Notes: generated from the sequence alone by a model not told the origin. Shown: positions 1 through 18,480, counted from the stretch's first letter. The stretch: DNA of 64,000 bases from Amoebophrya sp. A120 (GCA_905178155.1 CAJINV010000003.1:10473732-10537731), one strand, 5' to 3'. Made by a program: numbers and translations.

Positions 1-109
1 TTGCCATTTTTCTTTTGAGCTTCGCCAACGCCAACAAATGTATACTATGTATGATTTGCGCCTCTGAAGATTTAATTTTCATCTCCGGTCCACACACACC
101 TGGATAACG

Positions 110-480
110 GGGTTGCCAGCAGCCACGTCTGCCGGTCGCGCGCTCTGGCTGTCTGACGCCAGGTCTGCCCGTCTGACGCGCACTGCGGTCGGCTGCCGCC
201 CGGTCCGGCCGTCTGCCGCCAGGCCTGCCCGTCTGAAGACGCAGCAAGGTCTAACCGTCCGCCACGCACCCACTCCCTCCGTCCGGCCGTCTGGCGCCAG
301 GTCTGGCCGTCGGACTGGCAACCGGTCTGGCCGTCGGACGCCTGACCTTTCTGGCCCCCGGCGCCCGGCCTGTCCGTTTGACGCCAGGCTTGGCTGCGGT
401 CTGACGTCCGGCCTGGCCGTCTGGCGACCGGCCTGGCCCCCTGATGCCCAGCGTGGCCGCCTGACGCCATACACCCGGCT
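110..480. repeat. GC-rich minisatellite
   Basis: About 370 bp of imperfect tandem copies of a roughly 20-bp unit resembling GTCTGACGCCAGGTCTGCCC. All frames stay open through it on both strands only because of the repeat composition, so the reading frames here are not taken as genes. It lies upstream of the first recognised glycerol kinase exon and may be intronic. Confidence 0.8.
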
Positions 481-609
481 CACAGGGTGCCCGGTTCTCC
501 GGCGTACCTTGTCCAGGGTACCTGTTCACGGGGTACGTGATCCCGGGTTCTTGGTGGTCCATATGGTACCTGCTCCCAGGGTGCGTGATTTACACTTTTG
601 CTCATTTAA

Positions 610-6559
<5,950 letters not shown>

Positions 6560-7777
6560 AAAAAAAAACGACCGACAAGAAGTGCATGTGTATTGCTGCG
6601 AGCCTTCCTAATCGTAATCCTATCCGTAAGTGGTCGACTGCAGGCCCTCGGGTGCAGCAAAGCTCTCTCTTTTGCAGCTTCTGGCGCTGAAGCACGTGCG
6701 CCGTCTTCTTAGGGCGATCAACTCTACTACAAGACCACGCCGCACTGTCTGTGTTTCAACAACAACTACGTCACCATAAGAGCCTCCGTGGAGTTTCCAA
6801 GCAAACCCTGAAAAAAAAGGTGCGAGGCTCTTTAATCTTGTTTCGTCCTGAAGATAGAGATATTCATATTGCCCCACGTGCACAAGAGCCAAGAGCAGCG
6901 ATCAACTCAAGGGCCTCAACTTTTAGAGGAGATGCTCTGCTTATGACAATGCGTTTTTGCTAGTTGCAAAATGAAAATTCCATTTATAAAGTTTGCACCA
7001 TTGATGACCGGCATTTGTGTTGGTCCTTTCTTCCTCCAGTTCATTAGACATAGGCTTGTGGTGTGTGTGTACGTGTATGAAAATGTATGGGAGTAAGAGC
7101 ACCATGATCAAGCCAAATGCTGAATATGAAAATGAATTTCAATGCCGGTGGAATATACTTGTAAGTGCCGAGCCCGAGACCCTACCTAATGTCCATCCTT
7201 AAAATGTTGGAAGGACCGAGACCAGCAGCTGGTCTGCAACACCGAAATGTACTTACATTACAAACTGAAAATGAAATCTGCGCCCACCTCCGTGCTGCTG
7301 AAGGTGAAGGACCCAAACATGCGCACTATGGAAGTCGATTTCAATCTTCCAAACGAAGCATAGCCATCTTTCTTGTTGTTTCTACCTTGACCAGGACCCG
7401 AAGGACCAAGTTCTCTGCAGCAACTGAGTGCCCGCCATATTTGTTGCAAGTTGTCAGTACCTGCCCCATCTTTTTATTTGGTGGATCTCGACCGCGATGG
7501 ATTTGGAATCATGTGGTCTGCACTTTGCGCCTTCAGGTTCTTCACTTTGTGGCTTGCTGAGATGTTCGGGTCTCAAGCTCAGCGATTGCATTGAAAGCGG
7601 AGATGGTGTTGGATCGATATGTAGTGCAAAAAGTGCGCGATCCGCTCCCACTCTCCTCAAAGGAATTTATGATATGCGTGTGACTCTTTTTTCTTGAAAC
7701 CCAAGGGAAAAAATCGAAATCCGACGAGATACATACAACTCTGCGAGAAGGTGTGCAAAACTCCGTCTGTTGATCAG
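6560..7777. other. Spacer downstream of glycerol kinase
   Basis: An A-run follows the stop codon (AACTTATAAAAAAAAAAA). Apart from short open frames without recognisable domains I see no gene here. Part is presumably 3' untranslated region. Confidence 0.5.
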
Positions 7778-9250
7778 ACATGTTGCATGACTTGCAACCT
7801 CTAAAACAAAGCGACATCGGAAACTATCCTCGTTCGGGAACGAGGCACACATACCCCGGATTTTTTCAAAAAGTGAGAACGCGGCGAGTTTTCGCCTGGG
7901 CTCTCTTTCCGGAACGAGAAACGCTGTGAGAATTCACTGAATTGCCACTCCAGGACTTTTCAAAAAGTGAGAACGCAGTGAATTCTTGCGCGGCTTCTCG
8001 TTCCGGAACGAGAAATGGAGTTAGAATTTACTGAATTCATCTCACTCCAGGATTTTTCAAAAAGTGAGAACTCAATGAGTTCTCACTTGGTTTTCGTTCG
8101 GGAACGAGAAATGGAGTGAGTAGAATTCACTGAATTCTCAATCCCGGAAAATTCGCGATCCCAAAGTGGGACTTTTCAAAAAGTGAATACTCACTGAATT
8201 TTCACTCGATTTCTCGTTCCGGAACGAGAAGCCGAGTGAAAATTCAGTGAGTATTCACTTTTCGAAAAAAACCACTTTTGGAGCATGCATGTTTCTGGAG
8301 AGAGGCTTCAGCTCCCGGAGTGAAAATTTTCGAAAGTGAAAATTCACTGAATTTTCACTCGATTTCTCGTTCCGGAACGAGAAGCCAAGTGAAAATTCAG
8401 TGAGTTTTCACTTTTTGAAAAAAATCACTTTTGGATCACGAATTTTCCTGGAGAGAGACTCGAGCTCGCAGAGTGAAAATTTTCAAAAAGTGAAAATTCA
8501 GTGAATTTTCACTCGATTTCTCGTTCCGAAACGAGGCCTCGTTCCGAGTTTTCACTTTTATTTTGAAAATTTTCACTCCGGAGGCGAAGTTTTCCCGGAG
8601 CGCGAATTCGGGAAGCGGGATTTTTCCAAAAGAGAAAATTCGCTGAATTTTCACTCGATTTCTCGTTCCGGAACGAGAAACCGAGTGAAAATTCAGTGAA
8701 TATTCACTCCGGAATTTCGAAAAGTGAATTACTAGGCTTCTGGTTCTTCCGGAACGAGGCCTCGCGGAATTACCACCCCAGAGAAAAGCTATCTCATCCC
8801 GGAGTCATTCTGGAAGTGGGATTTTCGTAGAGTGGCAATTCAGTGAGTTATGATTACATGAACAAAAAAAAGCCGCAAGCGCTGACCTTTTACAGCACAC
8901 ATGGAAGAGATAGGGCGAGGGCTACCGATTCAAATTGCAGGACGTTCTGTGTTGCTCTGTCGCTAGTAGCGTTTGCTGCATGGCGCGAAAAATTTTTCGC
9001 GAGCCTTCTAAGCCTCGCGCTATTGCCCGCGCCACATCGCCGAGAGGAACGCCCTGCCACACTGCCTGCAAGGTGCCTGTGGTGTCGTTCGTAAGCCACG
9101 CCTAGTTTTTGTGGTTCGCAACGTCGCCCGATGTTTTGGCTTTAGTATGTACGTTAAAAACGCTCGAAGTTGTAGCATTTGGGCTCTCGTTCCCCAACGA
9201 GGGGAGTTTCCGACGCGAAAGGGGGGGTCTTTGCAAGTCATGACATGTTG
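7778..9250. mobile_element. Non-autonomous DNA transposon, copy A, with 8-bp target duplication
   Basis: The element proper is 7786-9242. It opens with CATGACTTGCAA and closes with TTGCAAGTCATG, perfect 12-bp inverted repeats. It is flanked on both sides by ACATGTTG (7778-7785 and 9243-9250). Within it lie a palindromic minisatellite (about 7860-8720) and a unique-looking tail (about 8870-9240) shared with copy B at 32306-33246. No transposase frame is seen, so it must be mobilised in trans. An 8-bp target duplication is typical of hAT-like elements; the superfamily is an inference. Confidence 0.92.
7860..8725. repeat. Palindromic minisatellite inside transposon copy A
   Basis: Repeated palindromes of the type GTGAAAATTCAGTGAATTTTCAC alternate with TCTCGTTCCGGAACGAGA and TTTTTCAAAAAGTGA spacers. 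The architecture resembles the array at 1068-1975 and the one in copy B, though the core letters differ. Confidence 0.88.
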
Positions 9251-9730
9251 TTTATTCGAGAAGTCGAATAAGTTTAGTTCAGACTTTTTGTAACGCTTGA
9301 GAAGAATGTAACGTCAGCACTGAAAGAGAGGAAAAGGAAGAGGGATACTAACACTTTCGCTCGTGGTAGTAGGTTTGCAGGCGTATGATCGACCATGCGC
9401 GTATAAACAAAGTTCGTTGATGAAGTGAAGTAGTTTCGTATAGGAGCGAGAGCAAGACCCGTTGCTGTTGCACTCACTCCCTAAACTTGAATCTTTTTCC
9501 CGCCTGTCGTTTGCTTTTGGCGTTGGCCCGAATACGTTTAGCTTGAAGTTTGTCGCGTACATTTATACTAGCAACATATGCTTCGCCTGTAGAAATGTGA
9601 AAAAAAAAATAAATCTTCATAATTATTCCGCTAGAGCGAAACACAAAAAATAGAACCTGAACAGGAAGTCAAGAAGTCCTGTTCTGTTTCAGTTGCTCTC
9701 GTTCTTTCTGCCAGGTGGGACTTCGGGTTG
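9251..9730. other. Spacer
   Basis: No gene or clear repeat seen. It is AT-rich near 9590-9660. Confidence 0.4.
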
Positions 9731-9734
9731 GAGC

Positions 9735-9990
9735 GCCCACCATCAGTTCGCTAACTATAACGAACTGATGGCGGGGACTTGGTCGGGCCTCGGGGTGGAG
9801 TGCCCGCCATCAATTCGCTATATCGCGAGCTGATGGCGGGCAGCCAGCTGGTCGGGCCTCGGGCTGAGGTGCCCGGGGACCTGGTCAGACCTTGGGGTGG
9901 GGCGCCCGCCATCAATTTGCTATATAGCGAACTGCTGGCGGGCAACTGGTCGAGCCTCGGGCTGGGGTGCCAACTTTTTAAGATTTTGCA
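9735..9990. repeat. Three spaced palindromes (CCCGCCATCAATTCGC...GATGGCGGG)
   Basis: Palindromic cores of about 40 bp occur at about 9738-9776, 9801-9840 and 9906-9944. Each is made of CGCCATCAATTCGCTATA and its inverted partner GCGAACTGATGGCG. They are separated by GGTCGGGCCTCGGGCTGGGGTG-like linkers. Each unit could form a stable hairpin. Confidence 0.75.
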
Positions 9991-10554
9991 AGGCTGAGGC
10001 GTCACATTTTCTGCCAACGCCGAACACGCTTGCTTTATCCAGCTTCCACCGCCTTGCTCGCTATTGCTGTTGCAGCTTGTGCAATTCATACTCATCAAAA
10101 GTTTTTCAAATTCTGCCGTTGGCCTTCTGCTGCACGCTTTGCCTTTCTCTACTTGTTTGCAGTTTTCATTTTTTAGTATTTCGCTTTGTTTTACTTTCTA
10201 CCTTTAGCACTCAGCTTTTGCTTTTTACTTTTAACCTTTGCGCTTAGCTTTTACTTTTCGTTTTTCGAGTTTTGACTTCTAGCTTTTTGTTAGAGCCTGA
10301 ACACACGAGAACGAAAGGAGAGAGAGGAGGAACCACCAAAAGGCTCAAAGTCTGAAGGTTCTCAATGACTCAAGTCCTGAGCCCACTGCCTAGACTCTGC
10401 GAAACCCGTGCCAAAGTGTTGAAAGGTTCAAGTGAGGAGCCTGCTCGCGACGAGCTGAAGACGACGAGACACAAAGACGCGAGGACGGAGATCGGTGGAA
10501 CGTCGAGCGTGCTGACGCTTTTGCTTTTCGCTTTTGCTTTTTGCTTTTAGTTTT

Positions 10555-10705
10555 AGCCGCTGCCGGTAGCTTTTCGCTTTTAGCTCTTAGCTTTTAGCGC
10601 TTAGCTTTTAGCGCTTAGCTCTTAGCTCTTAGCCCTTAGCTCTTAGCTCTTAGCTCTTAGCTCTTAGCTCTTAGCTCTTAGCTCTTAGCTCTTAGCTCTT
10701 AGGCT
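10555..10705. repeat. CTCTTAG heptamer array with flanking CTTTTAG-like units
   Basis: From about 10610 to 10701 the sequence is almost pure tandem CTCTTAG. It is preceded by degenerate AGCTTTTAGCG units and followed after a gap by more CTTTTAG copies near 10830-10870. It ends about 250 bp before the transporter-LicD start codon. It is not the usual alveolate telomere repeat TTTAGGG. Confidence 0.85.
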
Positions 10706-10956
10706 TTGCCTTCCCACTTGAAGAAGCCGACGACGATGTCGACGCTGGAGCGGAGTAAAAGCATAATAGTTCCCTCTAGTAACCCCGTCAGTTGGGTAAA
10801 TCATTCACTCACTCACTTTGCTTTTAGGCATTTGCTTCCTTTTAGCTTTTAGCTTTTGTTTTTTGGTTTTACTTTTTGGCTTTCACTTTTAAATTGCGGA
10901 ATAATTGTTTGGCCATCACGCTCTTACTCTTAACAAGGGATAGATTATGCTTGAAA

Positions 10957-13900
10957 ATGATGCAGGGGCTTTTCGCCACGGGTGCCGCAGTGCTAGCGCA
11001 AGGTCTCGCGTACGCTGCGCTTTTGCTGTCGATGAAGTTTATCTTTGTCTATCTGGAGTTTCCCTACCCGTTGTTCATCTCGGCGTGCAACAGCTTTTGC
11101 GGAGTTATCGTCCTCCTTTTTTCTTCCGCCGTACCCGTAGTATCTATCTGCACGACAAAAAGTCATGACGGTGGCGCTGCTTCACCTACGTCCGAGGTTG
11201 TGGACGGGGCAGAGCTACTCCTGAGCAAGGGCACGAGGAAGCAGAGTGCCACTGTTTCACGACTAAAGAATGCAAAAGTGCCGACTACAATTCCTTCTCG
11301 AATCGCAGCGCAGCAGCATGGAGATGCAGGCGTAACCGTACTCAGTCTGGCTTCTTCATCATGTCCCAGCACCACGGCCTCTTCTAGTGAAGAATACCAT
11401 GACGATGTCGACGAATCGCGAAGGCACCACGGCGGCCACTATGGGTCTCAGACGCTCATAAAAACGAGACGCAGGACGCCTGAACAGTGTGGAACTGTCT
11501 TCACTGACAGGGCTGATGATGCAGGCGCCCAAAAAAAGTTTTGCCATCGACTTGATACTGAAGACGCTCAAGAGGCTCCTGCCACTATCGACCGAAGCGC
11601 ACAACAAGTGGCAGAAACCCTCGACTACGTATAACAGGAGCAGCTATTAAATCGAAAACTATTTTCAAAAATGTGTTTTATTGTAAAACTATTGTGATTA
11701 TGTAGCTATTTTATGATTAACTATCTAGGTTTTCTCATAGCTAATGTGGGTAGTTGTCTTGCGGCTGTGTGTACACAGCCGCAAGACAGCTACCTACTTT
11801 ACCTTAACTATCAGCTAGCTAATTAACCATAAGCTAAGTAGTTTTGACATGCATATTTATAATAGAACAAATTTTTGAAAATTTCAATCGATTTAATAGC
11901 TGCTCCTGTTATACTACGGCGCTCTAATTTATTTCGGCGGTTTCTTTGGTGCTGTAAATATCGGTCTGTCTAATCAAGCACTCAGCCTCCTGGACCCGCC
12001 GAATTACGGAGTCTTGATGAAAAACCTACTACTGTCGGATGTGATTGTGTTCTTTCTGCTGGATTCGTTGAATGATAAATCTGTCGCGAGCAGTGAGCAG
12101 CAGGCGACGTTTAGCGCGGCCGCCAGCAATGCGACAAAAGCCGAGAGGGAAAGTTTCACGTTGGAGGGGGCGGAATCGTTCCATGACAGCACAACATCGT
12201 CTGCACCAGCCAAGCAGCTGTCGCCCGAAGAACATAGCAGGAAAAGACGACTGCTGGCCCGAAGGTATCTGTTTCCATGGCACGCGTTGCCGAACCCCTT
12301 CCGTGTTTGCTTGCAGCTTGGCCTGGTCTTGTGTGGGGCAGTCGGCTCTGCCTGGCTGGTGGCTTCAGCACCGGACACGAGTAAAAGTGGCGAACCCTCT
12401 GAACCTGCCGCACAACTGGGGAAGAACGAGCAGACCGACTGGAGCCCCTTGCTGGGCGCATCCTTGTGCTTCCTCGCCCTCCTGTTTTCCAGCCTGAAGG
12501 ATGCGGTGAGGCAGTACTGCTTGCACAAAGAGAAGCGATTGCCTGTGTTCTTGGAGCGGCCTCTACGTGGCTCGGGCTCTGCAGCAATTTCTTGTTCGGA
12601 CAGGCTTGTCGACGTAGATGGCCTGGGAGCGGGAAGCGCTGCGGGATGCGGAGGCGCTGACCGCTTCGGAAAGCTGCATGGCCAAGACATTGCAAGGGGG
12701 AAAGTTACCATTTCCGTCGTCGAGTACTCGGCCAAGGCTTGCGCTGTACAGTTTTTGTGTTTGCTGCTGGGTGCTTTGAGCATCGAGGGCCGAGCACCAT
12801 TTCTGATTTTCAAAGCTGGATTGATGGGAGCTTGTGGTGTGGTTGTAACTTCAGCTTCAAAAGAGGAGCAGCAGAGAGATGGTCTTCTTGTCGTATGTAC
12901 GGCGCTTTGTTGCCTTCTCGGATTCGCAGTGACAACGGCCACGGCTGAGCTGTCGAAGTTGACGGATGTGGTTTCGCAAGCTTGCTACCGATACTTGAGC
13001 TTCCTCCTCCTCGCGGTCTTTTCGTTTGTTGTTTTCCGCCAGGCTCTGACCGGGGCGCAGATTGCGCTGTCCGGAGTGATGTTCTGCGGGATTTTTTGGT
13101 TTGCGCTGGATTTCCACTGTGGTGAGAAGCGCGACGGTGCCCAAACTACACCACCCGATCCAACGGAGAAGCCGAGCGCCGGCGCTGCGGTGGCAAGCGC
13201 GCTCGGCCCCCCTTCTTGCGCTGCAATATCTACTGCGGTCGGGGAGGCCTGCAATGGCAATAGGCCTGTCGCGAAGAACCACTCACCCGCTTCCTCTGCG
13301 TCCAACGGAGGCACCGACACAAGCGGAAGCGCGTGGGCAGGGCCCGCGCAATGCCGCGTGGCTATATCTGTTTTCGTGTCTGTTGCAGCCATTGCCTTTG
13401 TTTGGCACAATGTCAATGTAAGCGGCGCTAGTTTGCGTAGCGGAACTGCTTTACGGAGTATGGCGCTCCTACAGCCACCAGCCCCGCCGGGTCTAGTATT
13501 GTCCGAGCCACCGCTGAACGGTATCACACTCAACATGGCCCGAGCAGCGTCTCGCCCCCTCCTCCGCGCAGCGCAATTTGCGCCCGGCCACGGGCGCGCC
13601 AGCCGCCTGAAGGTAGGGAAGAAAAGAGCCACGCCGCGAAGCGAAAACAGCGGGCCAAAGGTAGCACGTCCGTGGGACCCTCGGGCGCCGTTGTCCTCTG
13701 CTAGCGGTGTCGGTGTCGGAATCTCTCGGGGGCGCGAGGCTAAGCCCGCCGCCCATGCCGGCCAGATCGTGAAGGCGGGCGGCAAAAACAACGCGCGTGG
13801 CGCTCAAGAAAAATTCGACAGTGATCCGGCAGTGGCCAGCGGTGAAACACTGGTCGAAAGCGGCCGCCTGCTGGCAGGGCAGACCGTCCGCAAGACCCCT

Positions 13901-15352
13901 GCGCCAAAGCAGGGCGTGGAGGAAGGCAGCGGACCAGAAAGAAGCGCTGCGGCTGCAGCTCCGAACGACCAGTACCCACTGGCGGCGCACGGGACCGACT
14001 TGAGGCGGCTCGGCATTTTTCTCAATCCGGAGAAAGCCGCGAAAGGCGGGTCGGTAGCAGCGATCGGCGAGGAGCGCGCGGACTTCCAAGCGCGCGGCCC
14101 TGCCGAAGATGTCGCAAAGGGCGAGGCCTGCACCTGTGGGCGCTGGGGCGAGTTCACCAGAATGGATAAGCCCAGTGACCTTGGCTTCTGTGAGGCTCTG
14201 GATGAAAAAACTGCGGCTGGCCGGCGAGAAATCGAACACAGGTTGGAGACGACCCGTGGTTACACGCCAACCTGTTGCAGAAGGCAGACGACGCAAGTCT
14301 TGTGGGATCTGGCGGACAACGTTTTTGACAAGTACGGCCTAGAATACGCCTTGCACGGTGGCACTGCTTTGGCAGCAATTCGGTGTGGCAGTATAACTAG
14401 CTACGACTACGACCTGGATCTGATGGTGTATGCGCCGGGGTCCTTGGAGCTTGCGAAGCGCCAGTTGCGAATGTGGGTGCAGGATTTTCGCAGCAACAAG
14501 AAGGGCGCTAGCAACACCGTGGGACTTATGGCAACGAGATCGCGCGCCAAAGAAGAAAACGGCGGCAGCCCGCCACGACCTTGGCAGATCCCTATCGAAG
14601 ACGCCGCGACGCGTTCGATTGGTGCGCACCTACGCTCACGCGGAGTCGGTTCTGCTCTCATTGACGAATTCCTCGACGAGCTTGCATTATCTGGCTCTGA
14701 AGGTGAAGAACTCGATCCGACTAAAAGCCATGCTGATGCTGACGGAGCTAGCGCAGCCGCACCCAGAGCCACCTCTCCTTTGGCGGGTTCGCAAGCTTCG
14801 CTAAGGAAAGACGGCGATGCCGTATCCATCTTCGAGCACGTGCACGGCCGCGACAGAATCTGGCAGGTCGGTCGCGCGCCAAGTTTCCTACCGAATGGCA
14901 CTGCCACGTTTCGGCTCGCGTCGGTGGAGTTTCTTGTTTTGCAGGGGTTGGGCGCCCCTGACAGTTTTCATCCGGACCCGGGGCCGAGGAATTTCGAAAT
15001 AACCGGGGAGTTCACAAACCGAGACACACGGCCAGGCGCCGTGCAGAATGGCTCGGTGCATGCTGATATCTACGTTTCCGACGCCAAGCCACCGGCGCTT
15101 CGCCCCGTGTTTTTTGGCGGCCGAATTGTCAAGGCGGCCGCTGAAGCGCGCGCAGAGTTGCATGAGAAGTATGGAGCGTCCTACTTCACGCCTTTACGCT
15201 GGAAGAAACACGGGGTCGAGATGCAGTCTGTGACCTCGGAAGACACGTGCGAAAAGAAATCCTGCGAAGCGGCCCGGGCAGAGATGCGCGAGAAGCTCTG
15301 TCCTGTTGTGCCGGATTTGATGTTCGGGGCGGCGGAAAGCGAGGAGTGTTAA
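10957..15352 (+). CDS. Transporter-LicD fusion: DMT/TPT-like membrane transporter with C-terminal LicD/fukutin-like phosphotransferase
   Basis: Exons 10957-11629 and 11919-15352 join to 1368 codons plus TAA. Residues about 5-55 hold the first membrane segments, with YLEFPYPLFISACNSF, a signature of the triose-phosphate/nucleotide-sugar transporter group. A Ser-rich loop (about 60-220) follows, then GGFFGAVNIGLSNQALSLL. More hydrophobic helices run to about residue 620, with another near 705-725. Residues about 1006-1368 form a LicD-family domain: WDLADNVFDKYGLEYALHGG, then TALAAIRCG and the DxD-like YDYDLDLM near 1053. Near its end are VFFGGR and EKYGASYFTP. LicD/fukutin proteins transfer phospho-substituents from CDP-activated donors onto glycans. 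The fusion suggests one polypeptide that imports and uses an activated donor in the Golgi or ER lumen (inference). The start is the first ATG after a low-complexity tract; an upstream exon is possible. Confidence 0.87.
11625..11918 (+). mobile_element. Introner with perfect inverted ends, only intron of the transporter-LicD gene
   Basis: The element 11630-11913 begins TATAACAGGAGCAGCTATTA and ends with its exact reverse complement. The inverted repeat reaches TCGA inward, and the middle folds again through GCGGCTGTGTGTACACAGCCGC. Both sides carry CTACG (11625-11629 and 11914-11918). Removing the element and one CTACG joins GACTAC to GGCGCT in frame. The intron can be read as starting GT but cannot end in AG. 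Confidence 0.95.
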
Positions 15353-18300
15353 GATGTGCGAAAAAAAGTATAGTACAGCAATACGAAAGAAGGCAGCTTT
15401 TCGCCTTCTGCTAGTAGATAGTGCTTCAGTTTTTTTAATCGCTGCATTAAGTACTTAGAACTACGTCGCTTGTTGATGTATAAGTGCAACCCTTAACAGG
15501 AACTTGGCGCACGAACATAGCCATGTCTCGCCCGCCTTCACGGGACCGATTGCAGTAGTTTGTCTTGCACTTGCTTTAGTATTAGTCACGTCAGCAGTAT
15601 TTGTTTCTGTGGGATGAATCAATTCGGAAATGGAAAGACAAGAAGCGACAGCTCTTGCTATCATTTTTCAGAAAGACAGACAAGCAGTGGACCTGGCCTG
15701 AAGTGAGTGGCTCCCAAAGGGCAAAAAGAATAGCAATAGACGCACTGCCAGCACTGCGCATGTCATGTAAGATGAAATTAAAAATCATTTAAGAGAATTG
15801 ATATTAAAAAGAGAAAGAAGGTATAAGAAACAGTGAAAGAAGTTAGTCGTTGTAGTTCTATCAGAAAGAAAATAGATAGAGGGCTCTGGAAGTAGTCCGC
15901 CGGTATTAGCCTGCGGAGAGGAAACATAGTACGCGAAGCAATGCACAACCTCAAGCAGAAGTGGGACGGTTGTAGACAAGGGCGCGGGCGTGATGCAAAC
16001 GGTAAGAGCTGCACCCAAGGAGAAGCCACGTTCCTCGTCCGCGCCGCCGCGATCTTGTAGTAGGGAGCTGACTCGTTCTCGTGAAAAAAAGTTGGATGTG
16101 TATGATAGATGCGATTCTTATGTTTATGTACGGGAGATAAAAAAATAGCTGGAACCGAATATAACCCAGTCCGGCTTCTAGGGAAAACCGGCTGCGTGAT
16201 TTTTTTTCTTTGTGTGTCTGAAGTATCAAGACTTTTTTTCTGTTCACACTCACTGCCTAGCTCGCAGCAGCCCGTTATGGAACACTGGCAGCATCGTCAT
16301 CATCTACGTTTTCAGAGAGACCAGGAATGAGCACCCCTCTACTTTTTCGGCGTGATCATACATCGGGATGAGCTAGTACGAGGCGGCACTTCAATCATCA
16401 TATCCTTGAATCTGATGTAGTTGCTGAACTTGGTTGATGTGCGCAGTGCTTTTCCTTGGCCGCTCGGTCGTGCGTCTTGTAGCAGTGTTGTGTTAGAAAA
16501 CTTTCTGACAAGCGCAAAACTGTTTTACGGCCAGTGTTGTGGTTAGTTTTGCCTGACTTCTGCGCTGAGCCCGCCTTACGTGACGGCGTCGCGTGAGCCT
16601 GCTGCTGACGACGTCCCACCCAGTGAGCATGTCAGTAGGCCCGGGCCGCTTTGTCTTGCGGGCGGGGTACAAGCAAAATTGTTAGCCGCCTCTAGTACAA
16701 AAATAGTAAGCGTGGCCGAGCTCTAGCTCATGAAAAAACCGGCTGCACTCTTAAAGCTCCGGCACGCCAAACCCCTGGGCGGTGTGTCTCTGTTCCACAG
16801 AAAAAAGATCACGCACTTCGACAGTTTCCCACCGTAGTTCTAAGACCGAACTCATCCAGAAGATGAAAAGACATTCTTATCTCCCCGGTCTGTCTACCGT
16901 TCAGCACGACGATGCAACTCTCTCACCCAAGAAAGAACTAGGAGAAGCCCGCAAAATCTTCCTCGTCTTTTGATGCTAACCCTTTACAGGTCGACAGGGA
17001 TAGACTGAAGTCGAATACTTCGGACATTGAGTCGCTTAGCTTTTTCTTTTGCTAGTCTTTCGATGTTCGAAGCTCTTGTGTCTTGCGTGCCGTCATAGAA
17101 CTACGAACTACGAACTTCTGTCGTCTGGACACCATCAAAAGGGTCCAAGAAAAAAAGTCAATCAGGCCGAGGCGAGATGCATTAACGTAATAACTTTGTA
17201 TGGTTAGAAGAAAAAACGCTGACTGTAAAAAGTGACTGATAACTTAGACAGGGTTTAGGGTTCGACGTGTGCTCCCGTCTGGCGCGTGAAGTTACTACAT
17301 TGGCCGGCGTAAGACTATCCGTGGGCCTGCCAGGGTTGGGCTGATTTCCCCGTCCCCCCATAAGCATGATGTCGATAAGCCCGGGGCCTTGTATGACACG
17401 AGGGAGGGGCGCAGGTTCATCGTTAGCCGCCCCTACTATAGCAGTAAAGCGTGGTCAAGTTTAGCTCATGAAAACACTCGCCGGAGCTCTTACAGCCCCG
17501 AGTACGCCCCACCACCGCCCCACCCCGCCCACCGCCCACGTTTAGCTCATGAAAGCACTCGCCGGAGCTCTTACAGCCCCGAGTACGCCCCACCACCTCC
17601 CACCTCCCCATGCTAATCGGACATCTTCCCACATTCCCACTTACATGGATGCTTACCTTTTTCTTGTTTTTCACTTTCTGTGTGATCGGGTGTGGTCGAT
17701 TGGCCGAGTCAACAGCAATATAACGATGTCGAATGGCGCGCGACCGCGATGGCAATGCATGTGAAGGGTATAATGTCATCTGGGTTGACTTTTAGCATTG
17801 GCGCCACAGTTCTTGACACACACACACACACAGATTGATAAAGCTGCAAGAACCAACTTCTACACAAACGGCGACGGTATGCACTTATGTTCATCGGTGT
17901 TCTTACTTTTCTTATCGTCGAAAGGTTCCGCTTCGATATAATTATAATACAAGGAAACTACTAATAGCAATAGGGAGTTTAGGACTCAGGTTCGTTTGGT
18001 TTGCGTAATGTAATAATAGATTTATGGTCACGCGATGGCTCATTGTTTCCCGTTTTCTTGCTCCTCGTGAGCATCTTCGACTATCCTGCTAAGATATGCA
18101 TTTTATTCTGCGCCTCGCGTTCTTGAACCGGTTGTCGATGAAGTAAGTGTAGTACTCGCGGCCACCTCATTCATTGGTTGTTTTTAGGCGCCACTCGTGG
18201 AGGTATCGGCAGGATGAGTAGGACAAGCAGTGGCGGCTCGAAGGACGCGCCATCTGCATTGCAAGGCGCACGTTGGATATTGGGTACGACGTCTTACTTG

Positions 18301-18480
18301 TTGCGTCTTCTGAATTTTTTGGTTGGCGACCCCCGACAGTAAAGGTACGCTGTCACTGTATGTAATGATAATGTCACATCAGGACAAAATCACTAACGCC
18401 TCCACTGAAACAAGTGCTGATCTACATCTTCTATGCAACATATCTAAGGCCTTGGCTCGGTGGCTGATGAAATTCTTCAC
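15353..18480. other. Gene-poor spacer with dispersed repeats
   Basis: I find no convincing exon, apart from a possible transporter first exon near 18213 (ATG followed by a Ser/Gly-rich frame containing ARWILG) that I could not join. A short CACACACA tract lies at 17817-17831. Related repeat copies occur at about 16640-16760 and 17370-17610. Confidence 0.5.
16640..17610. repeat. Dispersed/tandem repeat with TTAGCTCATGAAA core
   Basis: Copies at about 16640-16760 and 17370-17520 share CCCGGG, TTAGCCGCC and GTTTAGCTCATGAAA-like blocks. At 17440-17600 a unit of about 85 bp, containing CTCGCCGGAGCTCTTACAGC and CCGAGTACGCCCCACCACC, is directly duplicated. Confidence 0.7.

Noticed and set aside
8843-9300. 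Short frames in the tail of transposon copy A, similar to frames in copy B
   Set aside because: Similarity reflects the shared element. The frames are not conserved in length and show no transposase motif.
12004-14907. Long open frames on the minus strand (up to about 310 codons) opposite the transporter-LicD gene
   Set aside because: They lie wholly antisense to a recognised coding frame with biased composition and show no family motif.
17243-17249. TTTAGGG, the alveolate telomere unit
   Set aside because: It occurs singly, not as an array.
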